The position numbers and the translations under genes were made by a program. From positions 257,953 through 321,952 of the forward strand of contig KV419434.1 of NCBI GenBank assembly GCA_001630475.1: DNA of 64,000 nt, given 5' to 3'. This document shows, one piece after another, positions 34,980 to 47,793 of the stretch (positions are counted from its first letter, which is position 1; each line of letters begins with the position of its first letter). The notes beneath the pieces are model-generated. The model ran no database searches and had not been told where the DNA came from. It saw only the letters and a program-made list of their open reading frames with translations. The DNA is from Sistotremastrum niveocremeum HHB9708 (taxonomy: Eukaryota; Basidiomycota; Agaricomycetes; Sistotremastrales; Sistotremastraceae).

Positions 34980-37900
34980 ATTGGCGGAACCCCTGTATCC
35001 TTTACATTGCCTTTAAATGTCGTGAGAACTCCTCAGCGGCTGCTGTTGACGACACGAAGACGCTGAGGAAGCCGTCGAGGTTGCGTCTCTATCGTGCGGC
35101 TGCAGGGCGCGATGACGTCATTTCATGGTTGACTGAGAGGTACTGCGACGGCGAATGGTCGCTGGTTCCCGTCCAGGGAGGTAGACTGCTTCGTGATGCT
35201 ATGCGTATAGGACAAGGGATGCCCTAGACGTCATATCAGACCGCGGGAGGCCTTGGACACCGCTCTTATACTTTGTTCCTCGTTCATTTCCGTTTTGCTT
35301 TTACATGTACGATATATTATGTTAGTCTCTCCCCACAGTGAAATCTAAATCTAGATCTTCAGTGTATATACCCTCGGCAAGACCTTCGCACCTGTTTTTC
35401 TTGTCCACATGCTCATCAACGTTCGTTGCCTCACGATAGACAAAATAACGGGGATAATAATAAAAATAATAAAACGGGTGAAATTGATCGAAAGATAATG
35501 AGAAAGCATCCGAATCTTAAAGCTTAAGTAAGTGACTTAGTTGTGCCTGGAGATAGGCAATCTATATATAGATCCCTCGGACGATCCGTGAGCCTATAGC
35601 ATTCCGGCTATTCCGTCTCCGGCTAGCGGACGCTATCTCCAGATCCTCAGCCAATGATCGTCTGTCGGAGTCATAAATCTCGGAGACGGAGCGATATTTT
35701 GAACCCGGAATCGGATTCGGTATGGTGTGCCATGTGCTCCGATTGGAGAGCAAGATATGATCCCGCCCTTCCCGATAAGATACTTAACAAACTAGTAGAG
35801 ATTAGGATTAGGGCGTAAGGTTGGCCACCTAATTTGAGTCATCCGGGAATTTAAGTTTGGGCGGGCCGGGCATCGCGCGGTTGGGATAGATATGATAGAT
35901 CTAGTCGATTGCAGCCGAGGATACGGTGTAATTGTGGTGCGGATGGAAACAGTGACTCTTGCTGTATTGTTTGGAAGTAGTAATCGATTCAGTGATCGGA
36001 TCGAATGAAGCTGCGCGCGAGAAATGGCCAGCATTTCGAGTTTGATAGGAGTCTTTCTCGACATGAAAGGATCGAAACTAGTGCATTGATGGTTAGAGGA
36101 GGATCCGGATGGAGAGGCAACGGCTATGGCTACGTTGGAGCCTTCGGACACGGAGAGGGCGGCGGATCGAGTAAGTGGGCCGCAAGCGAGAGCGGGCAGG
36201 CGCCTATGTATTATTTGTGCTCACAGCGGGAGAAATGATTTTATATATTGCTTTACATCGGCACAAATGAGCGCCGGACGTCGGTGGATCGGTGGATGGC
36301 CGGGTTTCTTCGATTACATGTGGTGCCGGCTCTGCACGGCTTGCCGACCAGGAGGTTACTCACTGACTGTCCAGGTCGTACATTGTCTTTCTTTCATCTC
36401 TTTCTGACCGCTACTTGTAGGACATTTGGCGCTAGAAACCTTCCTGGTTGTTCGTATGGTAGCCTCGAGTTGATTCAATGGAAGTGATCGATCAGGCGAT
36501 TCGGGCCTGAGGTCCTCAGGAGATTCGTCGAACAGCAAGCAATCCACCCACTAATTCCTGATGCCTCGTTACGGATAATTTACGAGCGCTCACTCGATCC
36601 ATGGAAGAAAACGCACAGACCTATCGTGGCTCTCGGCGCAGAAAAGAGACCGCATGTATGGTTTAAAAGTGCCTAGATTCACTGTCTGCCGCTTGGCCGA
36701 AGTTGAGATGCGAAAGTATAGACAATATGAGATTCAATGAGGAGAGTGGAGTATTCATCACGAAGCACCAAATATTTCCGAAGCTCAGTAATGCTTCCGC
36801 ATGAATAAAGTGTATAAAACCAAGCTTTGGAAGGTGGGCGCACGATCAGGCCCAAACTGCGCCTAGGGTCCTGTAAGGGTCAAGAGTCCGAACCCCGATG
36901 ATTTCTTCCCGTCCGCCGACGAATATCGTTCTGGGGTGTGGCGCTAGTACAGGTGCCCTGACTGTAAGCGACCATTCCATGCCCACCTAATCTCATGCGG
37001 CTCACAGTGTGAGGGGCGCTTAAGTCCTGAATCTCGCCAATCTCAAAAGATACCTCGGCTGCGCCTTCCCGCCCGTCGATCAGTTAGGTAAGGTTCGCTT
37101 CAAGAATCGAATCAAATCAGTTCCTTTTTGTTAAGTTGCTATGGCGTGCATTGTCTTTTTCAACTTGCGATTTCCCTCCGGAGAAGGAAGAAAGCAGGTC
37201 GATAGGAGCGATAGACTATCGTTGCTTCGGCTTATCAGATAGTCAATAACTTTAACGTCTATCTAGAACAGGACCACGTCAAAGCGCGCAATTCCGCGCC
37301 GCCTCTGCCGTCGCCAAACGTCCCGACGTTTTCTTCCTTTCGTCGACTCCACCACTGCGCCGATAAATCACCGAAGCATTGGCTGACGACCAGAAGACCA
37401 CGAATTGATTGAGATATTGCGCAAGAGAAGACGAACGGCAGGTCACGAATCTCATCACGAGGCATCCGTGGGTAAATTCTACGGCATTCTCTCCTCTGCT
37501 GTGATCTATCACGGGAAAACACCAGGTCCATGAACATCAAAGTAGACCCTTGGCTCGCTTGTCGACGCCTCGCTAATGACCGCTCTGGCAACCTTTTTCG
37601 GAAAATAACCCCAGTCTGCGTGACCAGCGTCTAGTAGATCTCACCTTCCAGATTATCCATCTTGAGCGACATCCTGAGCAATAAGTGCAGTAAAAAGACA
37701 TGCTTGATCGTATTGGAGAATAGATACTCAGCGTCTCTTCTTCTCCCTCGCTTCTCGTTCACACTTTCCTTCTATGTCGTTAGATTCGAGTCGTCAACGT
37801 TTCTCACCATCATCGAAGCTGTTCTCAACGTGGGTCACCGAGACCCCCAGACCTCATTTCTTTTACAACCTAGCCCCCCGTATTTACGGGTATCTCCCGT

Positions 37901-40900
37901 GGACACACGAGATCTTCTAAGCCAGCTGACTAGAGGCAAAATGGTCATATTGTAAAAGATTAGAAATGTCGCAACAGACCTTTCACATCTCAACCCGACT
38001 TTGTCCTTGGCGGAATGTAAACATCCCGACGGATCGGGAGGGGAAAAATCGTGACGGGAAGTTCAGGAACAGATGTTCGACATAGAACGGAAAGAAAACA
38101 TACTTTCGTCATAGAGAGGGTGCTAGGAAGGCCAGAGGCCGGGTAAGAGTATAGTGATCGGCGGGCTCGAGCGTGAGTCGATAATTTGGTCCCGTTCCCG
38201 ACGTCGCCAAGCTGAAAAGACTCGCGAAAGTAGGGCATAGCACCTGAGAGGAAGACCAGGAGGCCGATGCTATGACGCAATTGATCAGTATACCGGTGGG
38301 CGCATCCTAATTGTTATGTTGAGCTTCGTACTGACCCTGGACTTCTACGAAGACAATGGCGTTCGCAGCAGGTCAATCAGACCGTACGATCGTTAGAATA
38401 ATCGGTTTCAGAACCACGACCAGGTAGTCTCACCGTGTGTCCTGTAATTAGTGTGTGTATGAGTTAGTTCCCATCAAAGAAGACAACGGTCAAATGCGAG
38501 ACCGTACGAGCGCTCACCTTCGATGACGTAGCATTCGACTTACAGTGAATGCTCAAATATTCTATATCGAGATTGACGCGCTCGCAAGGGTCATATCGGA
38601 AAGTAGATAGAAAATCACGTCCAGTGAGCTGTCCAGACGAATTGATGGCTCACGAGACATGAGTGCATTGACTCCGGGGAGTAGCCAATCAGAATAGTCG
38701 ATTTAATCAGAGCGGAAGATAACTCGGGTAATCACGGGCGTCAGGCTTTAGATTCTCGATAAGGAAATTCAATCCAGTTCGACCGACCTCGCGCCCGCCT
38801 TCATGCTTCGCCTCAGTCCAGAGTGTGGGCGGGAATGAAAAGGGGAAATAGGATGCGCGGGGCGACTTCTAGATAATCCTCGCTTGGGAGATTAAGGAAC
38901 ACGTGTGGCGTTGAGTCGTCCTGATCGAAGGTGGAGTCGACAGATTAGCGAAAGCATTTGTTTCCACAAATACTCAGTCTAAGTGGGCGCAAATGAAGCG
39001 TGTGATATAAGGTACAACCTCCAAGGAGTCTTTTTCGCGTCATGTTCGAGGCTCGGGGGACGATGAGAGGACGATATTGAGCATTCGCGAGTATGGCAAA
39101 CCTCGTGGTTATCTCGAGCTTTGAGGTCCCCGATGACGAGATGTCCACCACACGTATCATTGTAGCGCCAAGAAACCGACGATTCTTCAATCCCTGCAGG
39201 AATTTAAGCGTTGCACTGGTCACAGATAGACTGAAAAGGACATCGACGAGCGTTCAAAAGTAATCGGACCGGATCAGGTTTATCTAGGAGACTTGGAAGT
39301 ATACTTAGAGGTAGAAGCGACTTGATAAGATGATCGCGACGCCCTCAACTGACGTTTCCAAGGGTGTGCGGGAGGCGCTGAGAATAGTAGGGGTCCTGTA
39401 TTATTCGTGGTCTTTAGTGCGTCATGGCATCCAGGGGCTCGAGAGAGGAAAGTCGTCATAGCACACAGAGCCGGGGTGTTTCTCATGACCTGATCGACAG
39501 AATGGGACATGAGGTCTAGATTGTAGCCCAGGACGATCAGGTTCATTGACGCAATGTTCACGTTGAAGACATGACGTCGATCATCATTCGAAGGGCGTCG
39601 AGGCATCATTGCTGATGATCTGTTGTTGGTGATCTTGGAGGATTCTACGACTGCAGGGAAAGGAACGACGAAGCACCGCCCGACGATAGAATCGTCGGGA
39701 TTAAAATCACATGCCTCTGATAAACTGTACAAGCAGACCCTCGAGAGCGTGGAAATCTTCCAAAGGTAGAGTCTGCTCCGAAAGCTGCCGTAGATCATGT
39801 AATCAGAGGCGGGATTATTGATGAGATTTGTGTGAAGACTGACACTGCATCGAACTTATCGCACATGACAAAGTCATGTCGCTCTTTGATTCGCTCGCAT
39901 CCGGGATCGATATGTCCTACGGATCAATGGCGGGAACATAAAGGCAGATTTCACGCTCATAGGGAGAGCTTAAGGAAGTGTTGTTACTTCGAGGCGGTCT
40001 TCGGGTGCGTAAATCGTATTCATTGGGTTCATTTGTTTGCCTGTCGTGTGATCAGATGAATCTTCTAGTACTGTTGACGTGGAAGAACTTGTGTAGTACG
40101 CGAGGTGATAGGTAGGATTTCGCGAGACGACGTGTGCATCGCAAAGTGTGCTTCAGGCACAGTAGCAATGGTGTCAAGGATGGAATACATGTCTCCGGTT
40201 CGGTTGCTGGCTATTGCCGGTCGTGGGGACTATTAGGTGGTTCCGCAGTTAAAAATGACCGACCAACTCACTCGAGAAGATATTTCGTGCTTCCGATAGA
40301 CAGCTGCTGGAGAGTCGGGGAGAAACTGGGGTTCAAGACACAGATCGGAAGTCCGATGGATCTCAAGGGCGATTTGAGAAGTTGAAGAAGGATCACCATT
40401 TACGAACTGTCAGGATTCAGCGCTTAAACGATATGTTGAAAGATCCTGAAAGACGACGAAGGAGGCTACAAACAGCATGAGCCCTTGACCCTAATATGGA
40501 AGTCCTGGACTCACACTCACGAAGCAGGGCACGAAGAGGAGAGGGTGAAACCCTAGCTCCTTCGAATGAACCTGATCACGATGCCATGGGTAGGTTCTGT
40601 TCGAATAACGAGAGCTATACCCGCATCGACTACGTCCCGTGTGGGAGGACGATAGAAGCGGGCGCTTATTAGGCGTGCATAAGGTATGTCGGACGTAACG
40701 GGCTTCCGTAATGGAAGGTCTGGCTTCCCGAGACGGAATCAGAGCCAGGTGGCTACGGCTCGAAATTCCGAAACGATCGTTGGGATTGCTCGATTCAACT
40801 GCGAGAGTGGCGTGCGAGTGCATTTCAGGAGTTACGGCGAGGGAACGGCCATGAGACATCAGTGCGAAGGAAGCCTGTGAGGGTCAATTCGGAACCAGCC

Positions 40901-43900
40901 TAGATCAGACCCACTTATGAACGAAGAAATGGAGAGGATGACATGATCCGAGCTTATGAGGTTGGTGATCACAGGAAATGAAGAAGATGCGTACAAGCTG
41001 AGGTCGAAGGCTGGGATATTAAAAGTGGACCATTTAGGAGAGGTGTTCTCAATGTTCCTGACGAAGTCGAAGTCACGCTTCACTCCTACTTCCTGGTACC
41101 GGGAAAACCTGAGGGGTCTCTGCGTCACTCGGCGCTCTGAGCCAAATACGGACGGATCGCCATTCGCAGAGCATCAGTTTTTTTCTCCGTTTTCGAGGTC
41201 AGAATAATCGAACACGATTAAAAATGTCAGAAACGCACGATAAATGAGTTGAAGTTTGGCATCCTGCCGTTGACGATTCATAATTGGAACAAGGGGAACC
41301 AACAAGGTCGAAATGTCGTACGAGCCAGCCGTCTCTCGGAAGGCGGGGCCAATGTCCCGGGAACTTGGTGCAGCAGCGTCGGAGAAACCAGTCACAGAGT
41401 GAGCCAGATCTGAAGATCGAGAGATCGGGGTAGGAAGGAAAAGATTCGAGACAGAGATGAATATTCTTTGCATCGGTCGCATCGCATCGCATAATAAGCG
41501 TGTCCCCGGGCGATCCCGTGAGAAAGCTGCAAAGTAAGTGGGGCCTTGGCTCACCTGCTTCGGACGAATTCGGAAGGTTATGCAACTTGCCGGATGCATC
41601 TTGACTTAGCACTTAGTGCAGACCAGATCTCCAAGGTCCCCTATTCCGACTGCATATTACCCACCCCTTAATTCACCCATCCCGATATCTATCCCGAAGC
41701 CGTCCCGAAGCCTCGTCAAGAGCTGTTACCCGAGACTCATGAGATGCATGTGGGCACATGAATTAGTCTTTATCGAACGATTGAGAGTCGAGTGTGAGAA
41801 TTCGGGTGGGTTTCCATATATGGCAGCTTGAACGAGTCTCGTGCTAGAGGGCGAGTCGCATCAGAGCTTTCATTTCGTAGTGGGGAAGCTTCTGAGTTCT
41901 ACCTCCCCACATACTATGTGCGAGGGCGTCGGAGTAGACGGCGAGGCGCGATTACCGGCCCCGAAACGAAGAGACTAGCGGAAGAAGGAAAATGAAAGGT
42001 TGTTCTAAGACAGATTTGTAAGAGACTTAACGAGTGCCTGATCGCGGTTGTTAGGGATGCGGCGTGGCGTACCACGGTATGGTCATATCGTGGAAAACCG
42101 GAACGAGAGAATCGTCCTCAGATTTATGTACCGTTGTATCTTGGCTGAGTCAGATCTTTCACTGTCACCTGCTGATGGCTCACGAATTCCTTAGTGTGAG
42201 TATGATGTCAAATGAGTAATGGCTCGAGTCTTAGCAACTTCATTTCTAGGCTGCCGAAGAACGTTTGAAATGGCTTTTCTAGAAAAAGGAACGAAACTCA
42301 CAGGAGATGATTTGACGTATGATCAGTGTATGACCCCGCCGTTCTGTCGGGACCGACCGCTGCGGGAGCAACGGCAATAATTTCGGGAAATATAGGTCCA
42401 AGGGCGAGAGGAGCGGCAATCTAGAATATTGGTCAGGGATCTCAGGTTAATATTTAGAAGACCGAATTGGCCGGAACTTAAGTGTGTAATGGGTAAATAT
42501 TACTGAGCGCTTGTGTCATACCTTTCTTAGGCACGCTTCTCATGGACGCACCTCACTAATGGTCTCAATTGTGTCATCCTCGTATTGCAAGATAAAGGTC
42601 GTCTGTGTAGGTGTTGAAACCTTCTAGGGCAGTTCGGTGTGGTATTTCCGCAGTCGTTATCCCTCCCGAGTTTTCCTAGGCGATGGAAGGTAAGCAAAGG
42701 TGGTCTTAGGGGTCGGAGAAAATCGGAATTCTTGACAGTACGACTACGCAGACGGTCATTATTGAGAGAAGAACGGATGAATGTGGAATGGAATGGTCGG
42801 GTAGAAGGGTTGAGAGGAAGATTCACCGTTTGTGTGTCTCACAGACTGTCAACTTGAGAGCATTGAGGGTGGAAAAAACGGGGGACCTCGGTTTAGCGTG
42901 GCTACGCTTCTGATTCGTTCACGGTCGTCAAGAGACGGAGTCCTATACTTTGTCTTGTGCCGTGTGGGGGATATGTGTATTTTAAGAGCGACGATTTCGG
43001 TAGCTTGTGTGCTAGTCTCTAAGCAGGGGAGCGAGTGAAAGTGAGGGGATGATGGAAGAGGCTTCTCAGATGATATAATACGCCTTATCTGCTGACTTCT
43101 AATACCCCTGTTCCTAGACTTCTCTAGATCTGCCACGCCATGACGCTATATCCAAACCGAGATGATATGCCATCGAATGAATGGATCGAATCTGTGATCC
43201 CGAGATCATCCTTGTCTGTGAACGACTTGACGATCAGGAACGAACTCGTTATTGAGGGTGTCGATCTGATGTATGTCGGTTGAGAGAAGGGTTTGAATGC
43301 CGAGATTAAAGTGTGAGCATAATGTCACGCGTATGACTGAGTGACCTCATGATGTATAAACATGAACTTGCCGGTTGCCGATCGGCATGGACATTGAGAA
43401 ATATTCCTCGTCTGGTCTCATCGGATTCGGGAGCGCCAGCGTCAAATAATAAAATACTCCTCAGTCGTCGGACGTCTTCAAGACGGCATTTAAATATTTG
43501 CGTGACGGTACGGGGGTCGGATACCGTTGATGAAGTGGAGGGTGGAGATGCCGAGGTGGATTTACTTATTAGAAGTAGAAGTTAGGATCTTGTAGGAAGG
43601 AAGAAGTGCGAAGAGCGATTAATGATTAATGAGGATGACGTTAGGTGCTTCGTTATGATCTGGATTATGTATATGTATATAATATGTATATCTTCGGAAT
43701 AGCGAGTACGTACCTTTTCGTTTTATGTTTCGAGGATTCGTTGGGGTCGGAAAGGCGCTGGTGCCAGCGGGCGCATCGCCTTTTGATATATTTGAGTGTT
43801 GGGTCATATCAGAGCATATCATATCATGGAGGATGGGTACCAGTGGGCATTCTGTGCTCAGGATGCGGTCAGAAGCGGCGAACGAAGGTCTTCGGTGGAA

Positions 43901-46900
43901 GCCTAATAGGATGGTGTTGGGAAGAGTGATATGGTAGAGTAAACTTAGACTTAGACTTAGAATGTAATGTTGTAATGCTCGAGCGTTCCACGGTCCACGG
44001 ACTCGGAGTTGTCGGAACGCCCGATCACGTCGTGTGGAAAATGATTCATGCTCATTGTAGAGTGAGAAAATAATAGACTGGAGTGATATATTTGGTTGCG
44101 TCGACGCCTCGAGCCTCGAGGGATGCGGCGAGGCGAGGCGGGAATTGAGGCCGTCCGCCGTCTGCGTCGTGATAAATTTGGCGGCGACGGAGACGAGAGG
44201 AAACGGTAGTGATACCGATCATGTTATAGCTCAGTATATTCCTAGGCGTCCGGTCCGATATTCCAGGAACAGGGGAATGCGATCTGCACGCACTAGCGTG
44301 AATTCGAAAGCGGTCCGTAAGAGTTTGTCGCCCGTTGCGTGGCTATACCGTTTTGAATTGTTATTCGAGTTCTGCCAGCCATGCTTTCTGAGTAATGAGT
44401 AATGGGGCTTCGAGGGATGCTTCTAGACCCGGTGGGATATTTTGGTTCGTGATTTGTTGGAGGTGGTTCGCGAAGAATGCAGGGTCAGATGTTGGCTTGG
44501 TAGAGCTTGGATGAAGGTAGGGATAGAACCGGAAGATTGGTTGGATCATGAATTAAAGAAGCGAAGGAGTGGTATGGCGATATCGTGTTTTGCCTAGGTT
44601 AGTTAGTTTGGTGCTCTCCCTGTGTTGTCGTCCCCGAATGCATAGCGCGCAGACGGAGGGTACAGACGGAACGGAAAGCAATAGACGATGAAATTGGGGT
44701 TGGTCGAGACTGTTCCTATTTTTGTGTGCTGAGAAACATGGATCTAGGTCGACGGACGAGTGTGATTCCTATCTCAGCGATTTATGTCTACACGTGAAGA
44801 ATGAGCTGAATGGAGGGTACATACTATTTAGTGAACATTGCAATTGATTATGAGTAGGGATCAAAGATAGATCGTACCTGACTCAAAGGACCTGTGCGGC
44901 TGCACCTGTGGCGCTGATCATCATCTCTGTATTCGGGAGTCCATCGATCCAATCCAGTCTTTCGAAATTCGAAGCGCTCTCGCGAAACGCAAATCTGGAA
45001 CGTACAACGGCGCGGAACAAATTATAAGCGCCCAATCCATTAACGATCGCTAAATATTGATGGCTCACTTTTGGATCCACATAAAATCGCCGGTGAGGAT
45101 CACTGGCAGAGGGATGATTTTCGACGGGATGCGATGAATGAGATGGATTTGGATGTGGATGTGGATTCGGGATATGGATGTCAAAGCTGAATGATGGGCT
45201 GATGTAAAGAAGCCCGCGAGCGGGCAGAAGCACACCGGCGCGGCGCGAATTAGTGTTTGGGATTTCCTTTTTTGGGATGGGGTGCTAGGAACGGGTTCTG
45301 GAAGTGTTTTTTGGGATGGGAAGGCGTCTGTTTTCGTTTTCGTTCTTGGTGACGGACGGACGGGGGACGGGGTTGTGCGGGGGCCGATGGTGGAGATGAG
45401 GGAGGCACTTTGCATTGGGTTTTATTACATGTAGCGAATGGTATGTAACGAATGGTACTGACAGGATGTCGTTCGAGTATATTTGGGAATTAAATGTATG
45501 AATATGATGGAGTTGGAGATTTTGAGACTGAAACGGTTGGAGTTTGAGTTGGAGGAGGTAATCGTACAGATCGAACTTGATCTGAGGATCAGAGGGAGTA
45601 CTCCACACGAACGTGAATGTACATCTAATGAATAGAATCGGTCATGATCGAGGCTTTTTGTTAGACTCGGGACATACTCGTCACGAAGAGGCGCTTAAGA
45701 AGTTCGAGGGACTCCAGCCCAAGACTATACTCAAGAACGTGTTTGATTTCGATTCAAAGTTGATTCAATCCTGATCGAATAGGAAAGACTCAAAGTAAGA
45801 TTAAAACGGTGCCTAAAATTAACGTTTTGACTCTATGGTAAGACTCGGAGAAGGAGGACTCAATACAATCTATACAATATCTATATTCGGCTGATTGAGA
45901 GGAAGGTGAAACTGATCTACGTACATCTTGAGTGTTCCGCAGAAGTAAAGTAGGGTGGGGTTGGTGGAGATGAGCGTGATGTGCTATGTGCTTCGATGCG
46001 CTGTGCTGTACTTCATGCCGAGAGTTTAGAATGAATGGTGGATGAGCGTTGTCATGATACCTTAGCCTGCGGGACTGGCTTTGAAAGTTTGATTTTCGGG
46101 AGTTGAAGACGAATGCGGAAGTCCTCCGCCCGACGTCACTGTTCCTGGGTCTTGGTACGGTACCGCATTACAGAGACAGACAGAGGAGATCAGACTCATC
46201 AGAGATCAGTAATATTAGTGTAGGATTGCGTAGAGAATGTATTTCGGAAGGGTCATAACGATCGTTCGGCATAGGACAATTTTAGTTGTTGACGATGACT
46301 TCGGAATAGAAAATAGAACAGAGAAGGGATCGGAAGAAGGAGGGGAAGGGTATTGAGTTGGTCACACGAGCAGTCGATTGGTTGCAGGCACGAGAGAACG
46401 GGAAAGGGCGAGCCAGCTTCCGGGTTTATTTTGTGGGTTTATGGATGTGTATTGAGTGTTGGACCAGTGTAGTAGTTTGAGCGGGTGCCTGATGGATCTG
46501 AGACTTGAGTTGACTCGTGGCTGGGAGATATTCCTCGATCGAATGTGGGGAGGCTTCGACTGAAACCTCGTGTCGTGGGTGCTTCGTTATTATTTGATGC
46601 GGTGCAGTACGGTGCGCTGGGATATATGAGTTGTTTATGGATGGAGCTTGGGATTGAGATGAGGCGCTGAGAGAGCAGGTGATGGGAATTGGAGGAGAGT
46701 CAATGGATGGCTTGGCTTGTGTACTGTGGATGTTATTGGATGAGATCATGAGTTGTGATCGTAGCGTGGATGTGAATGTGCCACGGAGAATGGAATGATG
46801 CGAGGTTTGTTTAGAGTGGAGATACGGATACGGATGTGCTTAGCGAGTGAGCGGGGGATTGGTAAAATCGACGATGTTCCTGGAATGAAGTTGTGACGAG

Positions 46901-47793
46901 GCGAGGGCGCAGGTAGAGATTATATGATGTTCCGATAATTCCCGATTGAGGAATGGTGGGTGGGTAATGCGATGGGACGATGAGGGTGGGCTGATTAGAG
47001 AAGAATTGGGCGGGATTGGATGCGCGGGAATGTCTGGAGTCAGGGGTAGATTGGCTGAGCAGAGTATTTCGGTGAATTAACGGTCGAACTCGGAAGAGGA
47101 TGACGACGTCAGCGTGAGTGTGCATACCGACGCGACGTGCCGGAGAAGAGAGCCGACATGTCCGGGATGTCGTTCCGATGCGCCCCGAGAGGTTGGTGAG
47201 GTGAGTTGTGATCTGACGATCTGCGAAGTTGCAGTTGGAACGAGAATAGAGGGACAAGGGAATGCGAATACGCAGAGAACAAGGCAGCTGGGAGTGTGGG
47301 AGATGACGTTCGTTAAACGCTGGAGATGAGATTGAGATCAGGAAAAGTGACGTGGATGGGAATGCGAGTGAGAGCAGCCAGGGATCACTTTAGCGCTGCT
47401 GCAGGCGGGAGAGGGCCCGAAGCTAAGGGCGTAAATCCGCCGCGAACATTTTTGAATTTCGAGTGGTGTTGGGGTGTGTTTGGCCTGCTCGGACAGATTA
47501 GGAAGGAAGGTTTCACATGATTGATGGCGTCTGCAGGCTAAGGGTCGTGAAGAATGCCTGAATAAAGAATTCAAATATGCGTGCTTTCAAATACGATGTT
47601 GTGGGCTGTTTGGTTGCTCTGTGAGCGAATATCAAAGGCTGCTCGGTTCGTGTCTTCCTTGACCTCGCACCGTCCCCTCTCCCCTGCCTCCCTGGTATGA
47701 CGACAACGCTCTCTGGCCAGCCCTATATCTAATCTACTTCCTGCTTATAGCCCCGACTCAACCATCGCCTCCCCTTCCACCCAACTCAACGCA
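34980..47793. other. 12.8-kb gene-poor region
   Basis: I found no gene I can support here. Short frames on both strands lack domains. Weak candidates are minus 39280-39798 and 38945-39223 (F-box-like leucine-rich composition only) and minus 44883-45233 (ordered-looking tail, VSHQYLAIVNGLGAYNLFR). The region has local low-complexity patches such as GGATGTGGATGTGGATT near 45,150 and an ACTTAG triplication near 43,950. The last kilobase must include the promoter of the transcription factor at 47,794. Confidence 0.4.

Noticed and set aside
36840-36960. Possible tRNA (a GTCCGAACCCC string)
   Set aside because: No A box, anticodon stem or acceptor stem could be folded around it.
41174-41612. Two overlapping minus frames of about 140 codons
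   Set aside because: They overlap in different frames over the same DNA, and neither shows a domain.
45120-45190. Short GGATGTGGATGT repeat as a possible minisatellite
   Set aside because: Only a few degenerate units; below what I would call a repeat array.
44883-45608. Overlapping minus frames with an ordered-looking C-terminus
   Set aside because: The N-terminal part is low complexity (repeated His/Pro/Asn) produced by a GGATGT-type repeat on the other strand, and the frames cannot be joined by good splice sites.
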